Assembly (NCBI RefSeq): GCF_004342605.1
Contig: NZ_SLZL01000012.1
Coordinates: forward strand, 1 to 64,000
DNA: 64,000 bases
Direction of reading: 5' to 3'
Source of the DNA: Caulobacter sp. BK020
GTDB taxonomy: Bacteria > Pseudomonadota > Alphaproteobacteria > Caulobacterales > Caulobacteraceae
The notes below the pieces were generated by a model, which ran no database searches, was not told the origin of the DNA, and saw only the letters and a program-made list of their open reading frames with translations. The position numbers and the translations under genes are program-made. How positions within the stretch are numbered: the first letter of the stretch is position 1; every line of letters begins with the position of its first letter. Of the stretch, positions 7,841 to 18,631 are shown in pieces.

Positions 7841-7873
7841 GGCGCGGGGCGCGCCGGCGACGCGCCCCGCGCC
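7841..7873 (-). terminator. GC-rich hairpin after thiC
   Basis: A 13-bp perfect stem (GGCGCGGGGCGCG at 7841-7853 with 7861-7873) and a 7-base loop, directly 3' of thiC. There is no T-run on the minus strand, so it is either a weak intrinsic terminator or an RNA-stabilising hairpin. Confidence 0.55.
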
Positions 7874-7876
7874 GCC

Positions 7877-9724
<1,848 letters not shown>

Positions 9725-9796
9725 TCAAGCTTCAAGGAGACCCGGACGTGTCGCGCTAAGTCGGTCTACGGACAGGGTTTCGTCGCCTCATCCGCG

Positions 9797-9893
9797 TTCC
9801 CTCCCTTCGCCGGCATGACCCGGATCAGGTTCGACGGGTCAGGGCGAACGCCCAATCTCAGCCGCGCGAAGCGGCCCCCCGGTGAACGGGGGG
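9797..9893 (-). promoter_or_regulatory. TPP riboswitch (THI element) of thiC
   Basis: On the minus strand the conserved pieces occur in order: an opening G/C stem, GGCTGAGAT (the P2/J3-2 core, plus-strand 9855-9863), then GAACCTGATCCGGGTCATGC and the closing GCGAAGGGA. These are the pyrimidine-sensing and pyrophosphate-sensing helices of the THI box. It ends about 85 bases before the thiC ATG, fitting control of translation or of termination by thiamine pyrophosphate. Confidence 0.95.
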
Positions 9894-10067
9894 ACACTAG
9901 GCCGACTGACGCGAGGGTCAAGGGCGGCCTTGAAAGCGGGCTCAAAACGGCGCGCAAGCGTCACCATGCGTTCTTTCGCCGCACGAACGTCTGGGGCCCG
10001 CTAACACGCCATTGACCAAAAAAGGTGCAGCTTGGCGGCGTCAAGGTCACGAAAGGACGCGACAGAA

Positions 10068-11897
10068 ATGGGAAAGCCGAGGCCCCACGGGCTCGGATCG
10101 GACGCGGGATCGGCGTCGGCGACCGCCGTGGGGCGCCACGGAGCCCCGGCCAAGCCGCGCCCGGCCTCCACGCCGACGAGCTTGCGCCGCGCCCAGGACA
10201 GGATCACCCAGGCCGCCGCCGAGCTGGCCTTGGCCGAACAGAACCGGCGGTTCGACGCGGCGCTCAGCAACATGCCCCACGGCCTGTGCATGTTCGACGA
10301 CGAGACCCGGCTGATCCTGTGCAACGCCGCCTATCGGCGGCTGTACGCCCTGCCCGAGCGCCTGACCCGGCCGGGCACCCAGCTGCAGGACATCCTGAAC
10401 CACCGGATCGCCACCGGCTCGGCCCCCGTCGACTGGGTCGAGTATCGCGACATCCCCATCGAGTCGGCGCTGCGGGGCGGCGACCTGATCAGCCGGCATG
10501 TCCAACTCGCGGACGGCCGGACCATCCAGATCACCCACAATCCGATCGCTGGCGGCGGCTATGTCGCCAGCCACGAGGACGTCACCGAGATCCTGGCCGC
10601 GGCCGCCGACCGGCACCTGGCCCGCCACGACCCGCTGACCGGCCTGCCCAACCGCGTCCTGCTGCACGAGCGGCTGAATCGGGCGCTGGCCCGCTCCAGG
10701 CCGACGAACCGGCTGTCGGTGCTCTGCATCGACCTCGACCATTTCAAGGAAGTCAACGACACCCTGGGCCATCCGGTCGGCGACGATCTGCTGCGGGCCG
10801 TGGCCGGACGCTTGTCGGCCTGCGTCCGGGAGAACGACACCGTGGCTCGCCTGGGCGGCGACGAATTCGTGATCCTGCTGCCCGACGGACAGGGTCGCAG
10901 GCAGGCCGAGACCCTGGCCCGGCGGCTGATCGAAACGGTCGGCACGGTCTTCGAGATCCAGGGCCACCGCATCAGGATCGGCGCCAGCATCGGCGTGGCG
11001 GTCTCGCCGGACGACGGCGACCACGCTGAACCGTTGCTGGCCAACGCCGACCTGGCCCTCTACCGCGCCAAGGCCGAGGGACGCGGAACCGCTCGCTTCT
11101 TCGAGCCCGGGATGGACGCCCTGGCCGAGGCGCGCCGCAAGCTGGAGCAGGATCTTCGCGACACAGTCCAGGCCGAGCGGTTCGAGCTGCACTACCAGCC
11201 CGAGGTCGACACGCGAACCGGGGCGATCGTCGGCTTCGAGGCCCTGCTGCGCTGGAAACGCCCCGGCCACGGCATGGTGGCGGCCGCCGACTTCATCGCC
11301 CTGGCCGAGGAAACCGGCCTCATCGCCCGCGTGGACGATTGGGTGATCGCACGGGCCTGCGCCGACGCGGCCAGCTGGCCCGAGCCGGTGCGGGTGGCGG
11401 TCAACCTGTCGCCGACGGCGTTCCGAAGCCCGGCCCTGGTCGAGGCCGTGGCCCGAGCCCTGGCGGACTCGGGCCTGGTCCCGGCGCGTCTGGAGCTGGA
11501 GATCGGCGAGGCGGCGCTGCGCGGCGACGAAGAGCGCGCCCTGGCGATCCTTCATCAGCTGCGCGCCCTGGGCGTGCGCATCGCCCTGGACGATTTCGGG
11601 ACCGGCTATGCGTCGCTCGGCTGCCTGCGGCTGTTCACGTTCAACAAGGTCAAGATCGATCCGTCGTTCATCGCCGGCCTGTCGCAGCCCGGTCCTTGCG
11701 CCGCCATCGTCAAGGCCGTGGCCGACCTCGGCGCGGCCCTGGGCTTCGTCACCACGGCCGAAGGCGTCGAGACCGCCGACCAGCTGGCCCAGCTGCGCGA
11801 ACAGGGCTGCGACACGGCGCAAGGCTATCTGCTCGGCCGCGCGGGACCGGCCGACGAGGTTCCGACGCAGTTCGCGGGGCGGCGGAGGCCCGGCTAG
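10068..11897 (+). CDS. PAS-GGDEF-EAL cyclic-di-GMP protein
   Basis: A 609-residue soluble protein; the ATG at 10068 has AAGGA upstream (a TTG at 10032 is a weaker choice). It has a coiled N-terminal helix, a PAS_7-type sensor (residues about 60-180, HGLCMFDDETRLILCNAAYRR), a diguanylate cyclase domain with intact GGDEF and an RxxD inhibitory site five residues before it (REND), then an EAL domain with EALLRW, VNLS, DDFGTG, KID and AEGVE. In the EAL domain the usual E(I/L)TE reads EIGE, and the C-terminal motif reads QGYLLG. Both activities may be retained; which dominates is unknown. No transmembrane segment is seen. Confidence 0.92.
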   Translation: MGKPRPHGLGSDAGSASATAVGRHGAPAKPRPASTPTSLRRAQDRITQAAAELALAEQNRRFDAALSNMPHGLCMFDDETRLILCNAAYRRLYALPERLTRPGTQLQDILNHRIATGSAPVDWVEYRDIPIESALRGGDLISRHVQLADGRTIQITHNPIAGGGYVASHEDVTEILAAAADRHLARHDPLTGLPNRVLLHERLNRALARSRPTNRLSVLCIDLDHFKEVNDTLGHPVGDDLLRAVAGRLSACVRENDTVARLGGDEFVILLPDGQGRRQAETLARRLIETVGTVFEIQGHRIRIGASIGVAVSPDDGDHAEPLLANADLALYRAKAEGRGTARFFEPGMDALAEARRKLEQDLRDTVQAERFELHYQPEVDTRTGAIVGFEALLRWKRPGHGMVAAADFIALAEETGLIARVDDWVIARACADAASWPEPVRVAVNLSPTAFRSPALVEAVARALADSGLVPARLELEIGEAALRGDEERALAILHQLRALGVRIALDDFGTGYASLGCLRLFTFNKVKIDPSFIAGLSQPGPCAAIVKAVADLGAALGFVTTAEGVETADQLAQLREQGCDTAQGYLLGRAGPADEVPTQFAGRRRPG

Positions 11898-11945
11898 CGG
11901 TCGGCGACCGGGATTCGTCGCCGCGGACGCCTGCCGGCGTGAGCC

Positions 11946-12794
11946 CTACAGCGTCCGCGCGCCGAAGGTATCGCAGACGCCGGGGTCGCCGGCGTCATAG
12001 CCCTTGCCGAACCAGCGCATGCGCTGGGCCGAGGTGCCGTGGGTGAAGCTGTCGGGCATGACGCGGCCCTGGGCCTGCTCCTGGATGGCGTCGTCGCCGA
12101 CCGCCGCCGCCGCGCCCAGGCCGTCCTCGATGTCGGCCCGGGAGATCTGGATGCCGCCGTTCGAGGCCTCCGGCGCATGACGGGCCCAGACGCCGGCGTA
12201 GCAGTCGGCCTGCAGTTCCAGCCGCACCGAGCCGCTCTGGGCGCCCCGAGCACCCAGCCGCCGAGCCTCGTCGGCCGCGCCGGTCAGGCTCTGGATATGG
12301 TGGCCGATCTCGTGGCTGATCACATAGGCCCGGGCGAACTCGCCCTTGGCGCCGAACCGGCTTTCCAGCTCGTTCCAGAAGCTGAGGTCCAGATAGACCT
12401 TGTTGTCGGCCGGGCAATAGAACGGCCCCATGGCCGACTGGCCCGTGCCGCAGCCGGTGCCGGTGGCCTGGTCGTACAGCACCACGGCGGCGGGCGGTCT
12501 GTAGGTCACGCCATGCTCGGCCAGCAAGGGGCCCCAGACGTCGGTGTTGGACGTCTCGATCACGTCGACGAACTGGCCTTCGCGGTCGCTGACCTGTCCG
12601 CGCGCGCCCTCCTGGGCGGCGGGCTGCTGCGCGCCGTTGACGGCGTTCATCGTGGTCTCGGGCGGAACCCCGAAGACGAAATAGCCGATGACCGCCAGCA
12701 CCACCGCGCCGATGCCGCCGCCGGCCACGCCCACCGGGCCCAGGCCGCGGCGATCCTCGATATTGCCTTCGCGGCGTCCCCCACCCCATTCCAT
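11946..12794 (-). CDS. YpfJ-family neutral zinc metallopeptidase
   Basis: A 282-residue membrane-anchored protein. It has a glycine-rich N-terminus with one transmembrane helix (residues about 24-43, GGGIGAVVLAVIGYFVFG), then a periplasmic domain containing the zinc motif HEIGHH and the downstream glutamate region LELQADCYAGVWA. This is the zinc-metallopeptidase (PF04228) family. Substrate is unknown. It is followed on the other side by a small exported protein transcribed toward it (12825-13223), probably upstream in the same unit. Confidence 0.9.
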   Translation of the reverse strand: MEWGGGRREGNIEDRRGLGPVGVAGGGIGAVVLAVIGYFVFGVPPETTMNAVNGAQQPAAQEGARGQVSDREGQFVDVIETSNTDVWGPLLAEHGVTYRPPAAVVLYDQATGTGCGTGQSAMGPFYCPADNKVYLDLSFWNELESRFGAKGEFARAYVISHEIGHHIQSLTGAADEARRLGARGAQSGSVRLELQADCYAGVWARHAPEASNGGIQISRADIEDGLGAAAAVGDDAIQEQAQGRVMPDSFTHGTSAQRMRWFGKGYDAGDPGVCDTFGARTL

Positions 12795-12824
12795 GCGATC
12801 GGTCTCCTGGTGTTGTGAGCGGCG

Positions 12825-13223
12825 TCAGGACGCCGGCTTGATGGCCCGCAGGCGGGCGTTGCCGGCCGCCAGGGCCTGGTCGGTCAGCCGGTCCATCCGG
12901 GCGATGTCGGCGGCCATGTCCTCGGCGGTGGGACCGCGCGGCGGGGCGGGCGAAAGGGCTGGCCGCAGCGAGGGCTGGGCCGGGGGCCGCGCGGTCTCGT
13001 CCAGGCTCCGCAGGGTCAGCTGGGTGTCGTAGCGGCTCTGGGCCGCCGATCGCTCGCGCTGGGCGGCCAGGGCGTCCCGGCGGGCGATGTCCCGCTGCTG
13101 CAGGATCTCGTCCCGCTCACGCAGGGCCCGCAGGTCGGTCTGGGCCAAGGCGGGCGCGCTCAGGGCCACGGCCAGGCCCGCCGCTACGCCCGTCGCCAGG
13201 ATCTTCGCACCAAGAGAGGTCAT
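12825..13223 (-). CDS. Hypothetical exported coiled-coil protein, 132 aa
   Basis: A clear signal peptide (MTSLGAKILATGVAAGLAV, cut after APALAQ) precedes an Arg/Glu/Gln-rich coiled-coil segment (DLRALRERDEILQQRD...), a Pro-rich linker and a short C-terminal helix. Predicted periplasmic. It lies 30 bases upstream of the metallopeptidase and probably shares its transcript. No family is recognised. Confidence 0.65.
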   Translation of the reverse strand: MTSLGAKILATGVAAGLAVALSAPALAQTDLRALRERDEILQQRDIARRDALAAQRERSAAQSRYDTQLTLRSLDETARPPAQPSLRPALSPAPPRGPTAEDMAADIARMDRLTDQALAAGNARLRAIKPAS

Positions 13224-13409
13224 GCCTTCGGCTCCGGTTCAGGACCCTGGATATAACGCTTTCAATGCGTCGCGTTCAGGGCCGCTCGACCGTAAAACGC
13301 GCGAGGCCGTTTTTGGGAGCCCTCTCTTTGCGGCGTCGCCTATGGCGCGGCGTCCCACGCCCCGCTATCGGATAGGAACGAAATCGCGCCGCCGCGGAGG
13401 GATCGCGCC

Positions 13410-14081
13410 ATGTCCAAGGTTCTCGGCGTCCTCGGCGGCATGGGCCCCGCCGCCACCCTGGACTTCCTGGCCAAGCTGCAGGCCGCCACGCCGGTCGGGC
13501 GCGAGCGCGACCACCTGCGGGTGCTGGTCGACATCAATCCCAAGGTCGCCGACGGCGACGGCGGCTACGACGCGGCGGGGCCGGTGCTGGCCCAGATGGC
13601 CGTAGGCCTGCGCGACGCGGGGGCCCAGGTGCTGGCCATCGCCTGCAACACCGCCCACGCCCATGTGGACGCGGTCAAGGCCAGCGGCCTGCCCCTGGTC
13701 GACCTGATCGAGACCGCCGGCTTCGCCGCGAAGGCCGAGGGGGCTGAACGGGCGGGCGTGCTGGGCACGGGCGGGGCCCTGGCCCTCTACCGCCGGACCT
13801 TCTCGCACCTCGGGATCGAGGCCGTCACCCTGGACGACCACGAACAGGTCGAGTTCATGGCCCTGCTCTATCGCCTCAAGCACGGCGACCTGGGGCCGGA
13901 GTCCCGCCGGACCATGGCCGCCCTGGCCCACCGGCTGGTCGGCAAGGGCGCGCAGGTGATGGTGGCCGGCTGCACCGAGGTTCCGCTGGCGATGGACGCG
14001 GCCGACCTGGCCGTGCCGTTCATCGACGCGACCCAGGCCCTGGCCCGGCGGTGCGTGGAGGTGTGCCTGGCCGCCGAGTGA
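13410..14081 (+). CDS. Aspartate/glutamate (amino-acid) racemase family protein
   Basis: A 223-residue cofactor-independent racemase of the Asp/Glu/hydantoin superfamily. It opens with VLGVLGGMGPAATLDFL; the two catalytic cysteines sit in AIACNTAHAHVD and VAGCTEVPL. Length and motifs fit the YgeA/RacX-type broad-specificity amino-acid racemases. It could supply D-amino acids for peptidoglycan or signalling; a class A PBP is encoded 1.3 kb downstream on the other strand, but linkage is only suggestive. Confidence 0.88.
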   Translation: MSKVLGVLGGMGPAATLDFLAKLQAATPVGRERDHLRVLVDINPKVADGDGGYDAAGPVLAQMAVGLRDAGAQVLAIACNTAHAHVDAVKASGLPLVDLIETAGFAAKAEGAERAGVLGTGGALALYRRTFSHLGIEAVTLDDHEQVEFMALLYRLKHGDLGPESRRTMAALAHRLVGKGAQVMVAGCTEVPLAMDAADLAVPFIDATQALARRCVEVCLAAE

Positions 14082-14100
14082 TCGCGGTTATTGCGGCCGC

Positions 14101-15192
14101 TCAGCGCCCGCAGCAGCCGCCATGGCCGCCGGTGGAGCTGCCGCCGTAACCACCGCCGTGGCCGCCCCCATGGCCGCCATAATGGCCGCCGCCGGACACG
14201 GTCACGCTGGTCGAGGAACTGGCGCTGGAGCTGGCCCGGGCGCTGGACATGGCGCCGCCGCCCGCCCAGCCGCTGGAATAGCCGCCCGAATAGCCCCCAG
14301 AATAGCCCGAGCGGCCATAGGCCTGGCCGCCGAGCCAGCCGCCGCCGGAACCGTAGCGGGCGTTGGAATAGCCGTAATAGCCCCCGCCGCCGTAGCCGTT
14401 CAGCGACTGGGCGTAACCGTCCCCGGCCAGGTAGCTGCCCTGCGAGCTCCAGCCCTGGCCTTCCTCGCTGTAGCGGCTGGACTCCGACTCGTAGCTTTCC
14501 TCGGAGCGTTCGACGCTGCCCTGGACGCGGTCGTAGACGCCGCCGTGTTCGTAATAGCCGCGGTCGCCGTCGCAGTCGCAACCGCGACGCTCGACCCGCC
14601 GCTCCTCGTGCTCGACATAGACCGGCACGCGGACGATCCGCTCGACCGGCACTTCCACGCGCTTTTCGATGATGCGGTCGACGGGACGATCGACATAGAC
14701 GGGACGATCGACCGGGATCTCGACCCGCTTCTCGATCACGCGGTCCACCGGCCGATCGACGTACACGGGGCGGTCCACCGGAACCTCGACGCGCTTCTCG
14801 ATGACGCGGTCGACGGGACGGTCGATATAGACCGGGCGATCGACGGGCTTCTCGACGATCTTGACGACCGGAACCTCGACGCGCTTTTCCACGATGCGCT
14901 CGACGGGCACTTCCACCCGCTTCTCGACGATGCGATCCACCGGGCGGTCGATATAGACCGGGCGATCGACGGGCACCTCGGTGCGCTTCTCGATATAGAC
15001 CGGCTGCTTGACGATCTTTTCGACATAGACCGGGCGCTCGACGATCTTCACCCGGGTCCTGACCTTGGGCCTGGGCTTGGCGGCGGTCGCGACGCTGGCC
15101 GGATAGCCGTCCGCCAGGACGGCGGTCGCCGATCCCACCGTCGCAAGCATCATCGTCGTCGCTCCGATCAGGAGCATTGCCTTCGCGTTCAT
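14101..15192 (-). CDS. Exported tandem-repeat protein (RPVYxDRPVDR repeats) with Gly/Tyr/Ser-rich tail
   Basis: A 363-residue protein starting at ATG 15192 (AAGG upstream). Layout: signal peptide (1-28); basic lead (38-70); a repeat region (71-195) built from a unit like PVDRPVYIDRPVDRVIEKRV that recurs with an exact 22-residue period at about 117, 139 and 161; a Cys-containing junction (RRGCDCDGD, 202-210); an acidic Ser/Glu stretch (225-245); a Gly/Tyr-rich tract (258-312); a Ser tract (315-332); and a Gly/His tail ending CCGR. It alternates charged residues and prolines like a rigid spacer. No enzyme domain is visible. It is probably a surface or envelope structural protein; function is unknown. 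Confidence 0.75.
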   Translation of the reverse strand: MNAKAMLLIGATTMMLATVGSATAVLADGYPASVATAAKPRPKVRTRVKIVERPVYVEKIVKQPVYIEKRTEVPVDRPVYIDRPVDRIVEKRVEVPVERIVEKRVEVPVVKIVEKPVDRPVYIDRPVDRVIEKRVEVPVDRPVYVDRPVDRVIEKRVEIPVDRPVYVDRPVDRIIEKRVEVPVERIVRVPVYVEHEERRVERRGCDCDGDRGYYEHGGVYDRVQGSVERSEESYESESSRYSEEGQGWSSQGSYLAGDGYAQSLNGYGGGGYYGYSNARYGSGGGWLGGQAYGRSGYSGGYSGGYSSGWAGGGAMSSARASSSASSSTSVTVSGGGHYGGHGGGHGGGYGGSSTGGHGGCCGR

Positions 15193-15350
15193 TCCAAGCG
15201 CCTTTCCGACTACGCCGCCCAGCCCCTTTTCGACGGCGCCCCGGTGAGCGATCGAAAAGCGTCCCATTCTGGGTCGCGGCGCAGGCTTGGCAGCAAGCGG
15301 CGGGCCAGGGCGTTGGAAGCCGCGGATCTTCTGGTGGTATGGAGGCGCCT

Positions 15351-17243
15351 CTACAACCCGAAGAGCCGCCGGAGCCATTTCGGCACACGCCTGGGTCGCG
15401 GCGCGTCCTCGATCACCTCGGGCTCGGCGCGCGGCGGACGCTCGTAGCGCGGCTCCGGCGGGCCGTCCCGCGCCACCAGGCCGGCCTTCAGGCCACCCGT
15501 CATCACGTCGCGCCAGATGCGGGCCGGCAGGTCGCCGCCGACCATGCGGGTCATCGGCGAATGGTCGTCGTTGCCGACCCAGACCCCGACCACCAGGTCG
15601 CCGGTGAAACCGACGAACAGGGCGTCGCGATAGTCCTGGGTGGTGCCGGTCTTGCCATAGGCCTTCTGGCCCAGGCGCGCGGCGCGACCGGTGCCCTCCT
15701 CGACCACCGCGCCCAGCAGGTCGTAGAGCGCGGCCCGCTCGGCGGTGTCCATGTCGGCGGTCGCGATCGGCGCCGCGCGGGGACGGCCATAGGGCCTGAC
15801 CGGCATCTTGCCCGAGGCGACGGCGGCGTAGGCGGCCGTCAGCTCCAGCAGGCTGGTCTCGGCCGTGCCCAGGGCCAGGGTGGCGTCGTCCTCGCGCAGC
15901 GGCGAGACGATCCCCAGGTCCCGCGCCGCCCGCACCACCTCGGGCCCGCCGGCCTGCTGGTACACCCGCGCGGCGATGATGTTGTTGGACTGGGCGAAGG
16001 CGTCGCGGATCGTCAGGTCGCGCCCGCCGCCGCCCTCGTAGTTGCTGGGCGTCCAGCCGCCGATCGTCACCGGATCGCCGATCACCAGGTTGTCGGGCGT
16101 GGCCCCGTCGCGCAGGGCGGCCAGATAGACGAACAGCTTGAAGGCGCTGCCCGGCTGGCGGCGGGCCTGGACGGCGCGGTTGAACGGCGTCTGGCGATAG
16201 TTCGTACCGCCCAGCATGGCCACGACCCGGCCGTCGGGGCGCATGGCGACCACGGCGACCTGCCCGACCCTGGCCTTGGCCGCGCTCTTCATGTCCTTGG
16301 TCACGGCGCGCTCGACGATCCGCTGCAGGCGGCTGTCCAGGGTGGTGGGCACCCGCACCTCGCCATAGCCCGGACCGTCGAAGGCCGACTTCACCTGCGG
16401 CGAGATCCAGTCGGCGAAATAGCCGCCCACCGGCAGGTCGGCCCGGGTGGCGTGCACCGCCACGTGGCCGGCGGCCTGCGCCTGCTCGCGGCTGATGGCC
16501 TTGGTCTGCACCATGGCGTCCAGCACCAGCCGGGCCCGCGCGCCGGCCGCCTGGGGATGGTCGACGGGGTCCAGGTCGACCGGCGCCTTGACGATGCCGG
16601 CCAGCATCGCCGCCTCGCCGATCGACAGCTGCTCCGGGGGCTTGCCGAAATAGTGCCGGGCCGCCGCGCCCAGGCCATAGACCCCGTCGCCGAAATAGAT
16701 GCTGGACAGGTAGCGCGACAGGATCTCGTCCTTGGACAGCCGCAGTTCCAGCCACAGGGCGATCATCGCCTCCTGGCCCTTGCGGCGCAGGCTGCGCTCG
16801 GGCGTCAGGAAGGCGTTCTTGGCCAGCTGCTGGGTGATCGTGCTGCCGCCCTGGACCGTGCGATGAGCCTTGGCGTTGGCGACCAGGGCCCGCGCCGCGC
16901 CCTGGAAGTCGATGCCGATGTGGCGATAGAAGCGCCGATCCTCGATGGCCACGAAGGCGGCCGGCACGTGCCTGGGCAGCGCCGCGATGACCACCGGCGC
17001 CTCCTTGTAGGCCCCGCGCCGCGCGAAGGGTCGGCCCTGGTCGTCCAGCAGGATCAGGGCGCGGCTGGGCAGGGGCTCCAGGGCGCGCGAGACCGGCAGG
17101 CTGGCGCCCAGCCAGACCAGCACGATCACGAGCGGCAGCAGGGTCCCGATCCCCGCCGCGAACCACCAGCGATGGCGCGCGACAAAGACGCGCGACGCCG
17201 TCCAGGCGACCGCCAGCCCCGTCTTCGCCTGCCGTGGGATCAT
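15351..17243 (-). CDS. Class A penicillin-binding protein (PBP1-type)
   Basis: A 630-residue bifunctional peptidoglycan synthase. It has a short cytoplasmic basic N-terminus, one membrane helix (residues about 29-48), a GT51 glycosyltransferase domain with EDRRFYRHIG, GGSTITQQLAKN and KDEILSRYL, and a transpeptidase domain with SxxK (SAFK), SNN and KTGTTQ. The tail is Pro/Arg-rich. The family makes glycan strands and crosslinks in the periplasm. It is compact, without an OB insertion, nearer PBP1B/PbpX-type than PBP1A. It is likely monocistronic. Confidence 0.93.
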   Translation of the reverse strand: MIPRQAKTGLAVAWTASRVFVARHRWWFAAGIGTLLPLVIVLVWLGASLPVSRALEPLPSRALILLDDQGRPFARRGAYKEAPVVIAALPRHVPAAFVAIEDRRFYRHIGIDFQGAARALVANAKAHRTVQGGSTITQQLAKNAFLTPERSLRRKGQEAMIALWLELRLSKDEILSRYLSSIYFGDGVYGLGAAARHYFGKPPEQLSIGEAAMLAGIVKAPVDLDPVDHPQAAGARARLVLDAMVQTKAISREQAQAAGHVAVHATRADLPVGGYFADWISPQVKSAFDGPGYGEVRVPTTLDSRLQRIVERAVTKDMKSAAKARVGQVAVVAMRPDGRVVAMLGGTNYRQTPFNRAVQARRQPGSAFKLFVYLAALRDGATPDNLVIGDPVTIGGWTPSNYEGGGGRDLTIRDAFAQSNNIIAARVYQQAGGPEVVRAARDLGIVSPLREDDATLALGTAETSLLELTAAYAAVASGKMPVRPYGRPRAAPIATADMDTAERAALYDLLGAVVEEGTGRAARLGQKAYGKTGTTQDYRDALFVGFTGDLVVGVWVGNDDHSPMTRMVGGDLPARIWRDVMTGGLKAGLVARDGPPEPRYERPPRAEPEVIEDAPRPRRVPKWLRRLFGL

Positions 17244-17336
17244 CAGCGACGCGCCTCCGCGACCTCAGCGCCGCTCAAGCTTGCACAACGGCCCAGCAGG
17301 ATCGCGGTTCACGGTGTCGGGAAGTTGACCGCGCCG

Positions 17337-18452
17337 TCAGGCCAGCGGCATGAAGGCGTCGACCTTGTCCAGGGCCGCCAGCGGCGCCTGGATGCGGCAG
17401 CGCAGGCCTTCGGGGCGATAGTCGACGTCCACCTCGCCGCCCAGCTCGTTGGGCAGGGCCAGCTCGACGATCCGCGAGCCGAAGCCGCGCCGCTCGGGCG
17501 GGCGGACGGGCGGGCCGCCCTGCTCGGTCCAGGTGATGTCCAGCTGGCCGCCGTCCGCCACCGCCCAGCCGATGTCGATATGGCCGCCGGCCGACGACAG
17601 GGCGCCGTACTTGAGGGCGTTGATCGCCAGCTCGTGAAAGGCCAGGGCCAGCACGACGGCCGGCTTGGGCGAGACCCTCAGGTCCTGTCCGCTGATGGTC
17701 AGCTGCGAGGGATTGCTGCGATAGGGCGTGACCGAACCGTCGATGATCTGGCGCAGGCTGGCGGCCGACCAGTTCTCGTCGGTCAGCACGTTGTGGGTGG
17801 CGGCGATGGCCATCAGCCGGCCTTCGAACGCGCCGCGCACCGCCAGGTCGACACCCGCGTTGCGCAGCGACTGGCTGGCGATCGACTGGATGGTGGCCAG
17901 GGTGTTCTTGACCCGGTGGTTCAGCTCGTTGACCAGCAGCTGCCGCTGGGCCTCCGAGCGCATCTCGCCGGTGATGTCGCGCGAGGTGGCCAGGACCCGG
18001 ATCACCCGGCCCTCGTCGAGGATCGGCGACACCGTGGTGTCCCACCAGCGGGGATCGCCCTTGGCCGTCGGGCAGGGCGCGCGGAAGGCGGCGGCTTCGC
18101 CGGCCAGGGCCGTCCGCAGGGCCTGCTCGACGGCGGCGCGGCTTTCGGCCGGCCACATGTCGGGCCAATAGCGGCTGCGGTTGCGGCCCGCGAAGTCCTC
18201 GATCTCGAACAGCGCCTGGCCGCGGGCGTTCATGTATTCGACGGAGCCTTCGGGGCTGATCACCCGGATGCAGTCGCGGCTGGCTTCCACGATGCTGAGG
18301 AAGTACGCCCCGGCGCCCTCCAGTACGGCCTTGTCCGATCCCTCGCCCGCCACCAGGGTCTCCTTGCTGGAGCCCATGTTCACCGAGCCGCGCAGCAATT
18401 CAAGCGACGCGTGTATCTGGGGGACGACTTTGCGAGGAAACGAGCGATCCAC
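17337..18452 (-). CDS. PAS-domain HWE/HisKA_2 sensor histidine kinase
   Basis: A 371-residue soluble kinase. A PAS domain (residues about 45-165, CIRVISPEGSVEYMNARGQALF, with a PAC end SRDITGEM) precedes a HisKA_2/HWE dimerisation box with the phospho-accepting His in VNELNHRVKNTLATIQSI and a Bergerat ATPase with HELAINALKYGAL. Such kinases in alphaproteobacteria often feed the general stress response or act on single-domain regulators; none is encoded beside it. The GTG at 18452, eight bases after the preceding small gene, is used; ATG 18377 is an alternative. Confidence 0.88.
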   Translation of the reverse strand: MDRSFPRKVVPQIHASLELLRGSVNMGSSKETLVAGEGSDKAVLEGAGAYFLSIVEASRDCIRVISPEGSVEYMNARGQALFEIEDFAGRNRSRYWPDMWPAESRAAVEQALRTALAGEAAAFRAPCPTAKGDPRWWDTTVSPILDEGRVIRVLATSRDITGEMRSEAQRQLLVNELNHRVKNTLATIQSIASQSLRNAGVDLAVRGAFEGRLMAIAATHNVLTDENWSAASLRQIIDGSVTPYRSNPSQLTISGQDLRVSPKPAVVLALAFHELAINALKYGALSSAGGHIDIGWAVADGGQLDITWTEQGGPPVRPPERRGFGSRIVELALPNELGGEVDVDYRPEGLRCRIQAPLAALDKVDAFMPLA

Positions 18453-18460
18453 GCGCCCGA

Positions 18461-18631
18461 TCAGCCGGGGTGTTCTTCGCGGCTGGCTTCCAGCATGGCG
18501 ACCAGGGCGGCCGACAGCCGCGAGGTCTGAGCCATGCGGCGCAGCGCCTCACGGGCGTGATCGCTGTCGGCGAGCTCGGCTTGGCGCTCGAGATGCTCGG
18601 CTTCGTTCAGGTGGTCGTGTTGGCTGGGCAT
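18461..18631 (-). CDS. Small hypothetical protein, 56 aa, upstream of the HWE kinase
   Basis: ATG at 18631 to TGA at 18461-18463. Coding bias is strong (most third positions G or C). The peptide is hydrophilic and helical, rich in Glu, Ala, His and Arg (NEAEHLERQAELADSDHAR then a Ser/Leu/Met-rich second helix). Only 8 bases separate it from the kinase GTG, so the two are probably one operon and the small protein may act with the kinase. No family is recognised. Confidence 0.65.
   Translation of the reverse strand: MPSQHDHLNEAEHLERQAELADSDHAREALRRMAQTSRLSAALVAMLEASREEHPG

Noticed and set aside
14690..15000. CRISPR-like regular DNA repeats
   Set aside because: The 66-bp periodicity is explained by the 22-residue repeats of the exported protein; there are no unique spacers and no cas genes.
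15177..18530. An open plus-strand frame of more than 1100 codons
   Set aside because: It is antisense to the PBP and the HWE kinase, whose motifs are complete. High GC removes stop codons from the opposite frame.
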